A DNA stretch of 64,000 bases from Glacieibacterium sp965200405 (GCF_965200405.1 NZ_OZ241356.1:2976001-3040000), one strand, 5' to 3'. Positions 36,992 to 46,620 are shown, numbered from the stretch's first letter. Notes: generated by a model from the sequence alone, not told the origin. Program-made: numbers and translations.

Positions 36992-37082
36992 AAATTAGGG
37001 AATATGCACCGCGAGGGGACAGGCCGATTCCGCAAAGGTGCCGTCGGCTTAGCAAGCGATGTTGAGGATGGCCTTTCCAATG

Positions 37083-38411
37083 TCAGAAAGCGGGCCGTAC
37101 TTCGGCATCCGGCAGGCGCACACCAAGGATGCGGGCAATCGATGGCGCAATCGCACGCTCGTCGATCACCCCGAGATTGCCGCGTCGGGTCAGGTTCGGG
37201 CCGTCGACGAACAGGCTCGCATCCATGGCGCGACCGGTCGGGAAATAGCCGTGCATCCCCTTGTAGCTGCTCGGAGTCGTCTTGGCAGCGGTCGGGACTT
37301 TACCGGCTTCGAACCCCGGCTTGAACTCGATCATGAAGCTGGCGGATCGCGCGCCGCCCAGCTTTGCGATTGCTGCGCGGTCGATGATGCGCGCTATGCC
37401 CATCTCCGGGTCTGCGGCGAGCTTGTCGAGCAATGCCGAGACTTTGCTGGCCAAAGCTGTGTCTTTCGGTCGTGCGAGCACGATCGCAGCAGAGCCGCCC
37501 ATCAGCCACGGCTCCGCCTCCCAGCTTGCTACCCTGCCGTCGGTGCCAAAGCCGATCAGCCCGGCCGCGATGAAGGGCGCATAGATGTTGACGTCGGTAG
37601 TTACTGCCTCGAAACCGTGGTCGGACACGACGACGACGGTCACGCCCGGCTGGGCCTTGCGTGCTGTCGCCACCAGCTGGCCGATCATAGCATCGTTGCT
37701 GGCGATCGCCGCAAAAGCCTGTGGAGTGCCGGGGCCGAACTGATGCTCGACATGGTCGACGCTCGCCAGGTAGATCGTCGTCAACGCCGGCTTTTCGCGT
37801 GTAATCAAGGCCTCGGCGAAGCGGATGCGGTTCTGGTCGGCCTCGACACTCTCATCGATGCCCTGCGCATATCGACCGAGGTCATGTTCCAGCGTGTCGA
37901 GGATGCCGGGCGTCGCCAATGCGCGCAGCAGCTTGCGGTCATCGTCATGGCCGGTGCGCCAGATCTGCGGCAGGTTGACGTCGACGGGCGCACCGACGCT
38001 GACCGGCCAATGGACATTGACGGTACGTAGACCGGCAGCCCTGGCCGCGCTCCACAGTGTCGGCACCCGTACATCGGCGGCATACCACTGCCAGCCAACC
38101 TGGTTAATGTTGAGCGGATCGAAGCTGATATTGTTGTCGATGCCGTGACGTGCCGGAGTAACGCCGGTGAGCAGTGTCGTGTGGCTGGGATAGGTGAGCG
38201 TCGGCAGGATGCCGGTGACGCCGCTGGCCCAAGCTCCCGTCGCCATCATCCGCCGCAGGTTCGGCACCGCGACGCCCCGAGCCTCCGCCTCGACGATGTC
38301 GGCCGGGCGCAAACCGTCGACCGAGATCAACAGCACCGGTGCGGCCCGCGCCGACACCGTCGAGAGCAGCGCTCCCGCCAGCAGCGCCGCGAGCCGGACC
38401 GGCGCTTTCAT
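37083..38411 (-). CDS. Alkaline phosphatase-superfamily phosphodiesterase (NPP type), periplasmic
   Basis: The 442-residue protein starts at ATG 38411 with a signal peptide (MKAPVRLAALLAGALLSTVSARA). It belongs to the nucleotide pyrophosphatase/phosphodiesterase group of the alkaline phosphatase superfamily. Metal ligands and nucleophile are visible: SVDGLRPADI, the nucleophile region PTLTYPSHTTLLTG, VDHVEHQFGP and VVSDHGFEAV, plus a late HGYFP. Such enzymes split phosphodiesters or phosphomonoesters in the periplasm. The start overlaps the stop of the TonB receptor gene by 1 bp, so uptake and hydrolysis are probably co-expressed. The substrate is unknown. Confidence 0.91.
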   Translation of the reverse strand: MKAPVRLAALLAGALLSTVSARAAPVLLISVDGLRPADIVEAEARGVAVPNLRRMMATGAWASGVTGILPTLTYPSHTTLLTGVTPARHGIDNNISFDPLNINQVGWQWYAADVRVPTLWSAARAAGLRTVNVHWPVSVGAPVDVNLPQIWRTGHDDDRKLLRALATPGILDTLEHDLGRYAQGIDESVEADQNRIRFAEALITREKPALTTIYLASVDHVEHQFGPGTPQAFAAIASNDAMIGQLVATARKAQPGVTVVVVSDHGFEAVTTDVNIYAPFIAAGLIGFGTDGRVASWEAEPWLMGGSAAIVLARPKDTALASKVSALLDKLAADPEMGIARIIDRAAIAKLGGARSASFMIEFKPGFEAGKVPTAAKTTPSSYKGMHGYFPTGRAMDASLFVDGPNLTRRGNLGVIDERAIAPSIARILGVRLPDAEVRPAF

Positions 38412-40744
38412 CAGAATCCCCGCTTTAAGGTGACGAACCACTGACGCGGCGCGGCGGCGAGCAGCGTCGCGTTGTCACCACTGAACCCGTAGCCGTTCGA
38501 GCCGACCGTCGAGATGTACTGCTTGTCGGTCAGGTTAGTCACGTTGGCCTCGATCGAGATACCGTTAGCGATGCCGTGGCCGTGGATACGGACACCGATG
38601 CTGGCGTCGGCGGTGACGCGACCCGGCACCGACTGATCGTTGCTGTAGGTGAAGAACCGCTTCGACATATAATCGGCGCCGATCCGTGCGAAGAAGGTGT
38701 CGTCGTCATAGACGATCTCGCCCTTGATCATGTGCTCCGGCGAATCCACCACGAACTTGCCACCGGTGCGTTGAACTCCGCCGTTGATGTCGATCACGTC
38801 GTCCTTGTACTTGCTATGGTTGTACGCATAGGAGGCGAACAGCGATACCGCCCCGACAACCTTGTAGTTGGCACTGATTTCGGCGCCGTAGGTCCGAACT
38901 GCACCAACGTTGGCAAGGCCGGTCGCCAGCCCCTGCGGCCCGTTGCCGATTGGGATGTTGAGCAAGCGGTTGCTGAAGTCGACGTAGTAGCCGGCGATCG
39001 ACGCCTGCAGCCCGCCCGAGCGGATACGGGCGCCCGCCTCGTAAGTATCGGAGCGCTCCGGCTTCAGGTTGCCGCCGACGGTGTTGAAAGCGAACTGTGT
39101 CGCAGCGAACGGTCCGGAGGTGGCGGCCGAAACAAAGGCGCGCATGTTCTGGGTGAAGTTGGCGAACAGCTCGGCGTTGTCGGTGACCTTGTAGAGTACC
39201 CCCGCCTGCGGCAGGAACCAGTCGGTCGCATCGATCTTGCCCGACGCGAGCGAGCCGCTGTTGACGATCGGGTTGGCGCTGTTGATGACCTTGTAGCCCT
39301 TCCAGCCACCGGTCAGCGTCAGCTTATCGCCGATCGCGAGCTTGTCTGAGACGTAGTACAGCATCGTCTCGGTATCGAACTTGACGTCGAACTGCGTGAA
39401 GAACGGATCGGTGTTGAACTGCAGCGTCGGCCGCGAGGCGGTGGCCTGGTCGGCGAGGCCGTAGAAGCGACGCGCTTGGCGGAAGGTGTTGGACTCGTAC
39501 CAGCCGCCCAATTCGACGGTGTTATTGCCGACCTCATAGGTCAGGCGGGCGATGGTGCCGCCCCGCTTGATGCCATACTCCGTCGTACGGACCGACAGCG
39601 GGGAGCCGCCCGGGCCCGGCGTCGGCTGATACGGCAGGTACCAGACGCCCTGCCCCTTGTTCTGGTGATAATAGCCGGTCAGCTTGAAGGTCAGCGCGTC
39701 GGTCAACTGCGCATCGATGGTGGCGCCACCCAGCCAGTCGCGGCGAAGACCACCGGCGTCGTAATAGACATCGTCGACGGTCTTGTAGGGCGCCGGGAAG
39801 GCTAGCCCAGCGGTCGGATAGGGCAGCGGCTGCTTGCCGGCGGCGGCGACCTGGTTGTCGTAGATGCGCGCCAGTTGCGACGCGAGCGCGAAGTTGTTGC
39901 TGATATTGTCGTTATTGTAGCCGAGGCGGTTGATCGTATCGAGGCTGAGGTCCTGATAGTCCTGCTCGCGCCGATCCGAGAAATTCAGGAAGCCGGTGAT
40001 CGAGCCCAGGCCGTGGATGTCCTGGACCAGCTTGGCGTTGACCTGGTGCTGCTTCTGCTCGCCATAGCCCTTCCATTTGTCGGTCTTAAGATAGCTGTAG
40101 CTGAGATAGCCGCGCAGGCCGTTGCCGGTGATGTCGCCGCTATCGATGCGGGCGAAGCCGCGATAGGTCGCGTCGCTGCCGTAGGTACCGGAGCCGACGA
40201 TATCGAACGTCTCCGACGGCGCGCGCGAATGGAATTGCAGGGTGCCGCCGAGGTTGCTGGTCGACGCGGTGCCGAGCGCGCCGGAGCCTTGGGCGACCTC
40301 GACGCTGCCAAGGTTCTCGGAGATCAGCGCGCGGCTGATGTGCAGGCCGTTGTAATTGCCATAGCTCATGTCGCCCAGCGGGACTTCGTCGAGGGTGAAC
40401 CCGAGCTGGTTCTGGTTGAAGCCGCGCAGGGAGACGCGGGTCGACCATTCATAGGCACCGAAAGCGTCCGAGGCCTGGTAGTTGACGCCAGGCAGCTTTT
40501 CGATCGCCTTGATCGGGCTGGTGCCCGGTGTCAGGCGGGCGATATCCTCGGCCCTTACCGACTGGACCTGACGGCTCTGCCCGAAACCGAGAACGACGAT
40601 GTCCGCGTCCATATCGGCGGTGCCGGAAGCGGCGACGGCTTCATCAGCGGCGACGGCGGCGACGGCATCGGCGGCCAACGCCTGCATCGGCAGCAAGGCG
40701 CACAGTGCGGCGCCGCTGAGCAGGTAAAGACGATTGAACTGCAT
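38411..40744 (-). CDS. TonB-dependent outer-membrane receptor
   Basis: The 777-residue receptor has a signal peptide (LLSGAALCALLPMQALA). A TonB-box-like DIVVLGFGQSRQVQS follows at about 48-62, then a plug with LPGVNYQASDAFGAYE and VEVAQGSGALGTASTSNLGG. The long beta-barrel ends in RQWFVTLKRGF with the terminal Phe used for outer-membrane assembly. It is probably a substrate-specific importer. Coupling to a periplasmic phosphodiesterase suggests a phosphorylated or nucleotide-like substrate; this is inference. A Pho-box-like element lies 58-75 bp upstream. It is not close in sequence to the receptor fragment at the left edge. Confidence 0.95.
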   Translation of the reverse strand: MQFNRLYLLSGAALCALLPMQALAADAVAAVAADEAVAASGTADMDADIVVLGFGQSRQVQSVRAEDIARLTPGTSPIKAIEKLPGVNYQASDAFGAYEWSTRVSLRGFNQNQLGFTLDEVPLGDMSYGNYNGLHISRALISENLGSVEVAQGSGALGTASTSNLGGTLQFHSRAPSETFDIVGSGTYGSDATYRGFARIDSGDITGNGLRGYLSYSYLKTDKWKGYGEQKQHQVNAKLVQDIHGLGSITGFLNFSDRREQDYQDLSLDTINRLGYNNDNISNNFALASQLARIYDNQVAAAGKQPLPYPTAGLAFPAPYKTVDDVYYDAGGLRRDWLGGATIDAQLTDALTFKLTGYYHQNKGQGVWYLPYQPTPGPGGSPLSVRTTEYGIKRGGTIARLTYEVGNNTVELGGWYESNTFRQARRFYGLADQATASRPTLQFNTDPFFTQFDVKFDTETMLYYVSDKLAIGDKLTLTGGWKGYKVINSANPIVNSGSLASGKIDATDWFLPQAGVLYKVTDNAELFANFTQNMRAFVSAATSGPFAATQFAFNTVGGNLKPERSDTYEAGARIRSGGLQASIAGYYVDFSNRLLNIPIGNGPQGLATGLANVGAVRTYGAEISANYKVVGAVSLFASYAYNHSKYKDDVIDINGGVQRTGGKFVVDSPEHMIKGEIVYDDDTFFARIGADYMSKRFFTYSNDQSVPGRVTADASIGVRIHGHGIANGISIEANVTNLTDKQYISTVGSNGYGFSGDNATLLAAAPRQWFVTLKRGF

Positions 40745-40801
40745 TGTATCCGACCCTTTGCGCTCGCCCGGATGGGCCGCACGGCGCCATGACGGTCGCA
40801 G

Positions 40802-40819
40802 GTTTCAGGTCGATGACAG
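40802..40819 (-). promoter_or_regulatory. Pho-box-like direct repeat upstream of TonB receptor
   Basis: On the minus strand the sequence reads CTGTCATCGACCTGAAAC: a perfect CTGTCAT half-site, a 4-bp spacer, and a degenerate second half-site matching CTGTCAC at 5 of 7 positions. The layout is that of a PhoB-binding box. It lies 58-75 bp upstream of the receptor start at 40744. The second half-site is weak and no clear -10 follows, so this is tentative. Confidence 0.35.
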
Positions 40820-40950
40820 ACTTGTTGAAGAAAAATGATGACGCGGCCTGCCGAGCGGCCGGGTCGGCGGTGGCAGTAGAAACGACGCCCGAGTGGCATT
40901 CAGAACACAGGTTGCGATCGGCGGCGGGCCCTGGCGGATACCCGGAGATG

Positions 40951-41409
40951 TCAGGCGCTGACCGGCATCCCTTGTCCCTGCGCGCCATAGATCACCCGCG
41001 CCCTCGACTCGAAGCTGGCGACCATCCTGCGGAAAGCCTCTCCGAAGAACATCCCTGCAAGATGTTCGAAGATGCGGGAGCGGAACTCGAAGTCGACGGT
41101 GAAGTCGATCTCGCAGCCACCCGGGACCGGGCGAAATATCCAGTCGTTCTTGAGGTAGCGCAAGGGACCCGAGACATAGTCGATGTGGATGCGCTGCGGC
41201 CGGTCGAGGGTCACCCGGCTGGTGAACTTCTCGCGCACCATCTTGAAGCCGACGACCAGGTCTGCGGTCACGACATTGCCCTCGCGCCCGAGGATGCGGG
41301 TCGCCTGCACCCAGGGCAGGAACTCCGGATAGCGCCCGATGTCCGCGACAAGATCGAACATCTGCTCCGCCGTGTAGGGCAGCGCGCGCGTCTCGCTATG
41401 CCGGGGCAC
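40951..41409 (-). CDS. RatA/COQ10-like START-domain protein
   Basis: The 152-residue protein is a single START/polyketide-cyclase domain of the COQ10/RatA group (PYTAEQMFDLVADIGRYPEF, then VVTADLVVGFKMVREKFTSRV, and a long C-terminal helix). Mitochondrial COQ10 and bacterial homologues bind ubiquinone and assist respiration. The E. coli homologue RatA was named a toxin that blocks 70S assembly. No antitoxin-like neighbour is present, so I favour the quinone-binding role. It overlaps the lipA 3' end by 14 bp and is likely co-transcribed with it. Confidence 0.88.
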   Translation of the reverse strand: MPRHSETRALPYTAEQMFDLVADIGRYPEFLPWVQATRILGREGNVVTADLVVGFKMVREKFTSRVTLDRPQRIHIDYVSGPLRYLKNDWIFRPVPGGCEIDFTVDFEFRSRIFEHLAGMFFGEAFRRMVASFESRARVIYGAQGQGMPVSA

Positions 41410-42337
41410 GGTCCAGGACCTTCTGGCCGAGCGCCTTCTCGCGCGCCGCTTTCATCACCGCGAAGTCCGCACCGGCGTGATAGCTCGACCGCGTCAAAGG
41501 CGAGGCGGCGACCTGCAGGAAGCCCTTGGCTCGGGCGATCGCCGCGTAGCCGCGGAACGTGTCGGGCGTGACGAACTCGACGACCTTGGCGTGGCGCGGC
41601 GTCGGCTGCAGATACTGGCCGCAGGTCAGGAAATCGATGTCGGCGGAGCGCATGTCGTCCATGACCTGGTGCATCTCCAGCCGCTCCTCGCCTAGCCCGA
41701 CCATCAGGCCAGATTTGGTGAAGATCGTCGGGTCGAGGCGCTTGACCGTCTCCAGCAGGCGCAGGCTGGCGTAATAGCGCGCGCCCGGACGGATCGTCGG
41801 GTACAGCCGCGGCACCGTCTCGAGGTTGTGATTATAAACGTCGGGCCGGGCGTCGACTATGCGCTCGACTGCAACTGCCGCCTTGTTGCGGAAATCGGGG
41901 GTCAGGATCTCGATGGTGGTGTTCGGAGCGCGCTTGCGAAGCTCCTGGATGACGCTGACGAACTGCGTCGCGCCACCATCAGGCAGGTCGTCGCGATCGA
42001 CCGAGGTGATGACGATGTGCTGCAGCCCGAGTTCGCCGGCGGCCTCTGCGACGCGGATCGGCTCCATCAAGTCGACCGCCTGCGGCATCCCCGTCTTGAC
42101 GTTGCAGAAGGCGCAGGCGCGCGTGCAGGTGTCGCCCAGGATCATCACGGTGGCATGCTTCTGCGTCCAGCACTCGCCGATGTTCGGGCACGCCGCCTCC
42201 TCGCAGACCGTATTTAAGTTGAGGCGGCGCATCAGCTTGCGCGTCTCGGCAAAGGCTGGCGAGGTCGGCGCACGGACACGAAGCCAATCAGGCTTGCGGG
42301 CACGGGCCAAGGGCAGAGGAACTGTGGCTTCGGTCAT
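41396..42337 (-). CDS. lipA: Lipoyl synthase
   Basis: This 313-residue radical-SAM enzyme inserts two sulfurs into octanoyl groups on lipoyl domains. Both iron-sulfur clusters are visible: the auxiliary CEEAACPNIGEC (C-x4-C-x5-C) and the radical-SAM CTRACAFC (C-x3-C-x2-C). The C-terminal RSSYHA motif supplies the serine ligand of the auxiliary cluster. ATG 42337 (MTEATVPLPLARARKPDWL) fits the family start; the in-frame start at 42382 adds 15 unlikely residues. Its substrate domains are encoded 3-6 kb away in the PDH genes. It is divergent from the carbonic anhydrase gene over 87 bp. Confidence 0.96.
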   Translation of the reverse strand: MTEATVPLPLARARKPDWLRVRAPTSPAFAETRKLMRRLNLNTVCEEAACPNIGECWTQKHATVMILGDTCTRACAFCNVKTGMPQAVDLMEPIRVAEAAGELGLQHIVITSVDRDDLPDGGATQFVSVIQELRKRAPNTTIEILTPDFRNKAAVAVERIVDARPDVYNHNLETVPRLYPTIRPGARYYASLRLLETVKRLDPTIFTKSGLMVGLGEERLEMHQVMDDMRSADIDFLTCGQYLQPTPRHAKVVEFVTPDTFRGYAAIARAKGFLQVAASPLTRSSYHAGADFAVMKAAREKALGQKVLDRAPA

Positions 42338-42424
42338 GCAACGACAGATAGCGACTGTACGCTCGGATGCCAACGGCGGCATGGCGCCGCTTTACCCTTT
42401 GTCGGCACGCTGGTAGATCGCGCC

Positions 42425-43072
42425 ATGGCTCCGATCGATACGCTCATTGCCGGCTACCGGCGTTTCCGCGACGGTGAATATCAGGACCAGCGCCGACGGT
42501 TCGACAGCCTGGCGATGCAGGGCCAATCGCCAAAGACCATGATCGTCGCCTGCTGCGACAGCCGCGTTGACCCGACCCGCGTCTTCGACGTCGATCCCGG
42601 CGAGATCTTCGTGCTCCGCAACGTCGCCAATCTGGTGCCGCCCTATGAGCTCGACAGCGCCCAGCACAGTGCCAGCGCCGCCATAGAATTTGCGGTGACG
42701 CAGCTCGAAGTGAACGAGATCATGGTGCTTGGTCATGCGCAATGCGGCGGCATCTCGGCGTCGCTGACCGGCAAGTTCGGGGGTGCCAAAGCTGGCGAAG
42801 GCCATTTCATCGATCGCTGGATGTCGATGATCGATCCGGCTCGAACCGCGGCGCTGGAAGCGGCGAAGGCCCACCCCGACATCAATCCGCAGCAGGTGCT
42901 GGAGCTGGCGGCGATCCGCTTCAGCCTCGATAATCTCCGCAGCTTTCCGTTCGTTGCCGAGCGCGTCGCCGACGGACGGCTGGTGCTGCGCGGCGCGTTC
43001 TTCAGCATCGCGGACGGGGTGTTGAAGCTGCTCAACCCCGAAACCGACCATTTCGAGCCTGTGCCGGTCTAA
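42425..43072 (+). CDS. Beta-class carbonic anhydrase
   Basis: The 215-residue protein interconverts CO2 and bicarbonate. Zinc ligands are Cys43 in CCDSRVDP (with the Asp-Arg dyad), and His and Cys in LGHAQCGG. The length and helical N-terminus match plant-type beta carbonic anhydrases of proteobacteria. Bicarbonate made here could serve carbamoyl-phosphate synthesis and carboxylases, but no operon link is present. It overlaps the stop of the convergent GNAT gene by 4 bp. Confidence 0.95.
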   Translation: MAPIDTLIAGYRRFRDGEYQDQRRRFDSLAMQGQSPKTMIVACCDSRVDPTRVFDVDPGEIFVLRNVANLVPPYELDSAQHSASAAIEFAVTQLEVNEIMVLGHAQCGGISASLTGKFGGAKAGEGHFIDRWMSMIDPARTAALEAAKAHPDINPQQVLELAAIRFSLDNLRSFPFVAERVADGRLVLRGAFFSIADGVLKLLNPETDHFEPVPV

Positions 43073-43578
43073 ATCGCTCGCTGCATGAAAACGACGTCGA
43101 TCAGCCTGCCAAACTTCTCGCCGACGTTGCGCAGCAGGCCGACGGTCTCGAACCCGCAGGCCCGGTGCAAGGCGATCGAGCCGCTCGCCTCACCGTCGCT
43201 TATCACGCCGATCAGCTGGCGGAACCCGGCATCGCGCGCCCGTTCGATCAACGCCTCCAGCAGCAGTCGTCCTATGCCCTGCCGGACATGGTCGAGGCTC
43301 AGGTAAATGCTCATCTCGCCGGTATGGCGGTAAGCGGCCCGGTCGCGAAACTGCGCGGCATAGGCGTAGCCGATGACCTCTCCGCCACGCACCGCGACCA
43401 GATAGGGCCACCCTGCCCCGACCATCTTGAACCAGCGGCTGTGCATCTCCGCCTCGCCGGGCGGATCGACCTCGAAGGTCGCCATCCCGGTCAGCACGTG
43501 GCGTGCGTAGATAGCGGTCACCGACGACATGTCATCGCCGGTCGCGTCGCGGATCGACAGGTCAGCGTTCGAGCGCAT
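43069..43578 (-). CDS. GNAT N-acetyltransferase, phosphinothricin-acetyltransferase-like
   Basis: This 169-residue GNAT resembles the PAT/BAR and MddA group: IRDATGDDMSSVTAIYARHVL, YLSLDHVRQGIGRLLLEALI with the acetyl-CoA loop, and SIALHRACGFETVGLLRNVG. Members acetylate phosphinothricin, methionine sulfone or related amino compounds; the real substrate is not predictable. Its start overlaps the end of a small secreted-protein gene by 17 bp, and its stop overlaps the carbonic anhydrase stop. It is likely the last gene of the PDH transcription unit. Confidence 0.88.
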   Translation of the reverse strand: MRSNADLSIRDATGDDMSSVTAIYARHVLTGMATFEVDPPGEAEMHSRWFKMVGAGWPYLVAVRGGEVIGYAYAAQFRDRAAYRHTGEMSIYLSLDHVRQGIGRLLLEALIERARDAGFRQLIGVISDGEASGSIALHRACGFETVGLLRNVGEKFGRLIDVVFMQRAI

Positions 43579-43939
43579 CGTACACCCGGCCGCGCGTGTC
43601 GCGGGCGCCGGCGCGCTGGTTCACATCGGCCTTGAACTGCTTGAAGCTGCAGCCCCAGGCACCACCTGGACCGACGGTCGAGCACAGCCCGGAGCCGCCC
43701 GCATCATAGTCGAACAGGCCGTTGCGCTCGCGCGAGACGCTTTCCGAGGATTTCAACCCCATGTCGGGTCCGACCGGCAGCGGCAGGCGATAGGGCGACG
43801 GCTTTGGCTCACGGTCGCCGCAAACGATGATCTCGTCGCTGCTCGTCTTGGGGCAGAGGCCGCTGAGCGACACTGGCGCCGCCGCCGATGCCACCAGCAG
43901 CAACAGGCTAGAAGTGGATCGCGCGACCGTACGCACCAA
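43562..43939 (-). CDS. Small secreted protein of unknown function, four cysteines
   Basis: This is a 125-residue open frame not recognised as a named family. It begins with a signal-peptide-like stretch (VARSTSSLLLLVASAAAP). Four cysteines follow in the contexts GLCPKTS, IIVCGDRE, GLCSTVG and WGCSFKQ, compatible with two disulfides, plus the motif PSPYRLPLP seen in many sphingomonad hypothetical proteins. The start (TTG 43939 or GTG 43936) lies inside the last 32 bp of lpd, and the end overlaps the GNAT start by 17 bp. Good coding statistics between two real genes support it; the function is unknown. Confidence 0.68.
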   Translation of the reverse strand: MVRTVARSTSSLLLLVASAAAPVSLSGLCPKTSSDEIIVCGDREPKPSPYRLPLPVGPDMGLKSSESVSRERNGLFDYDAGGSGLCSTVGPGGAWGCSFKQFKADVNQRAGARDTRGRVYDALER

Positions 43940-45305
43940 GCACGCTCTCGTGCATCATCTCGCTCAGCGTCGGGTGCGGGAAGATCGTCTCCATCAGCTC
44001 GGCCTCGGTGGTTTCGAGCGTGCGGGCGATGGTATAGCCCTGGATCAGCTCGGTAACTTCCGCGCCGATCATGTGGGCGCCGAGCAACTCGCCGGTCTTG
44101 GCGTCGAACACCGTCTTGACGAAGCCGTCCGCCTCGCCGAGCGCGATCGCCTTGCCGTTGCCGATGAACGGGAATTTATAGGCCTTGATCTCATGCCCCT
44201 TTTCCTTGGCCTGAGCTTCGGACAGGCCGACGCTGGCGACCTGGGGACGGGAGTAGGTGCAGCCCGGGATGTTGAGCGTCGACATCGGATGCGCGCCCTT
44301 AACGCCGGCGAGGTGCTCGACCGCGACGATGCCCTCATGGCTCGCCTTGTGCGCCAACCACGGTGGGCCGGTGATATCGCCAATCGCGTAGAGCCCGGGC
44401 ACGTTGGTCTGCAGATAGTTGGTGACTTCGACGTGACCGCGGTTGGTCTTCACGCCGAGCGCTTCGAGCCCGATGTTCTCGGTGTTCGGCACGATGCCGA
44501 TGGCGACGATGACATGGCTAAAGGTGTCGGTGGTCGCCTTGCCGTCGGCAGTGGTGATCGTCGCCGAGACGCCGTCGGGGCCCGGCTTCACGTCGGAGAC
44601 CTTGGCCGCGGTCAGCAGCGTCATGCCCTGCTTGGTTAGCGTCTTGAACATGTGCGCCGAGATATCGGCATCCTCGACCGGCAGCACGCGGTCGAGCATC
44701 TCGACGACGGTGACCTTGGCGCCCATGTCGCTGTAGAAGCTGGCGAACTCGATGCCGATGGCGCCCGAGCCGATGACCAGCAGCTTGGTCGGCATTTCCG
44801 GCGGCACCATCGCGTGGCGATAGGTCCAGACGCGCTTGCCGTCCGCAACCAGACCCGGCAGGTCGCGCGCCCGCGCACCAGTGGCGACGATGACGTTCTT
44901 GCCGTCGAGGACACGTTCCTGGTCGCCGGTCTTGACGGTCACCTGGGTCGCACCGGTCAAACGTCCGACGCCCTCGACTACGGTGACCTTGTTCTTCTTC
45001 ATCAGCGACTTGACGCCGGAGTTGAGCTGACCCGCCACTTTGCGCGAGCGCTCGACGACCTTGGTCAGGTCGAAGGCGACATTGCTGGCGCTCAGCCCAT
45101 AGGCCTCGGCGTTCTGCATGTAGTGATAGATCTCGGACGTCCGCAGCAGCGCCTTGGTCGGGATGCAGCCCCAGTTCAGGCAGATGCCGCCCAGCCGCTC
45201 GCGCTCGACGATCGCGACCGACAAGCCGAGCTGCGCCGCCCGGATCGCTGCGACGTAACCGCCGGGACCGGAGCCGAGGATGACGAGATCGAAGGACTCG
45301 CTCAC
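43908..45305 (-). CDS. lpdA: Dihydrolipoyl dehydrogenase (E3)
   Basis: This 465-residue flavoprotein reoxidises dihydrolipoamide in 2-oxoacid dehydrogenase complexes. It has the FAD motif VILGSGPGGYVAAIRAAQLG, the redox-active disulfide in GGICLNWGCIPTKALL, the NAD motif VIGSGAIGIEFASFY and the catalytic His-Glu pair in HPTLSEMMHE near the C-terminus. The start overlaps the E2 stop (ATGA). It is the third catalytic component of the PDH operon and can also serve 2-oxoglutarate dehydrogenase. Confidence 0.97.
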   Translation of the reverse strand: MSESFDLVILGSGPGGYVAAIRAAQLGLSVAIVERERLGGICLNWGCIPTKALLRTSEIYHYMQNAEAYGLSASNVAFDLTKVVERSRKVAGQLNSGVKSLMKKNKVTVVEGVGRLTGATQVTVKTGDQERVLDGKNVIVATGARARDLPGLVADGKRVWTYRHAMVPPEMPTKLLVIGSGAIGIEFASFYSDMGAKVTVVEMLDRVLPVEDADISAHMFKTLTKQGMTLLTAAKVSDVKPGPDGVSATITTADGKATTDTFSHVIVAIGIVPNTENIGLEALGVKTNRGHVEVTNYLQTNVPGLYAIGDITGPPWLAHKASHEGIVAVEHLAGVKGAHPMSTLNIPGCTYSRPQVASVGLSEAQAKEKGHEIKAYKFPFIGNGKAIALGEADGFVKTVFDAKTGELLGAHMIGAEVTELIQGYTIARTLETTEAELMETIFPHPTLSEMMHESVLGAYGRAIHF

Positions 45306-46620
45306 GCCAACATGCTCATCGGGGCTTCCACCAATGTCTTGAAGGCCGACATGAACTGCGCGCCGATCGCGCCGTCGATGGCGCGGTGGTCGAAGCTGCC
45401 GGTGGCGCTCATCACCGTCGCGATGGCGAGCGCGTCGTCGACGACATAGGGCCGCTTCTCGCCCGCACCGACGGCCAGGATGAGGCCCTGCGGCGGGTTG
45501 ATGACCGCGTCGAACTGCTTGATGCCGAACATGCCGAGGTTGGAGATCGAGGCGGTGCCGCCGCTATATTCCTCGGGCTTGAGTTTGCCGTCCTTGGCGC
45601 GGGCGGCGAGGTCCTTCATCTCGGTGGCGATGACGCTGAGCCGCTTGTTGGCGGCGTCGGTGATGACCGGAGTGATCAGGCCGCCGGGGATGGCGACCGC
45701 GACCGAGACATCGGCGCGACCGAACTTGTACAGCGTGTCGCCGGCGAACTGGACGTTGCTGTCGGGCACCGCGACCAATGCGAGGCCGAGCGCCTTGATC
45801 AGCAGGTCGTTGACCGACAACTTCACGCCCGAGGCTTCGAGCGACTTGTTGAGGTCGCCGCGCAGCTTGAGCAGGGCGTCGAGGCGGACATCGACGGTCA
45901 GGTAGAAGTGCGGGACGGTCTGCTTTGACTCGGTCAGGCGGCGCGCGATGGTCTTGCGCATGCTGCTGAGCTTGATCGCCTCGGCGGGAACGCCGGCTGG
46001 CGGTGCGCTGGCAGCGGCGGCTACCGGTGCTGGCTTGTCCTGGGGTGCGGCGGTGGGGGCCGGATCGGCAGCCGGTGGCTGAGCAGCTTGCGGCTGCGCG
46101 GCCTGGCCGGCGGGACCGGCGTTGAGGTCGGCCTTGACGATGCGACCGTTCGGACCGGTGCCCTTGACGGTGGTAAGGTCGACGCCCTTGGCCTGCGCCA
46201 GGCGACGGGCGAGCGGGCTGGCGTTGACGCGGTCACCGGCCGGCGCTGCGTGGCTGGCGACGGGTGCAGGTGCCGGAGCTTCTTCGGCCTTCGGCGCCGG
46301 CTGACCGGCAGACTCCGGAGCAGGCGCCGCCTGAGCAGCAGCAGGCGCGGGCGCAGGAGCAGCGGCAGGCGGTGTAGCCTCCTCCCCTTCGACGCTCAGC
46401 CGCATGATCACCTGGCCGACCGGGACACCCTCGGTGCCCTCCCCGACCAGCAGTTCGGCGACGGTGCCCTCGTCGATGCTCTCGACTTCCATCGTCGCCT
46501 TGTCGGTCTCGATCTCGGCGAGCACGTCGCCCGACTTGACCGTGTCGCCGACCTTGACCAGCCACTTCGACAACGTCCCCGTCTCCATCGTCGGAGACAG
46601 AGCGGGCATGGTGATGTCGA

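Noticed and set aside
40951..41409. RatA-family annotation read as a toxin-antitoxin system
   Set aside because: No antitoxin-like partner is adjacent, the gene is coupled to lipA, and the family is better explained as COQ10-type quinone-binding proteins.
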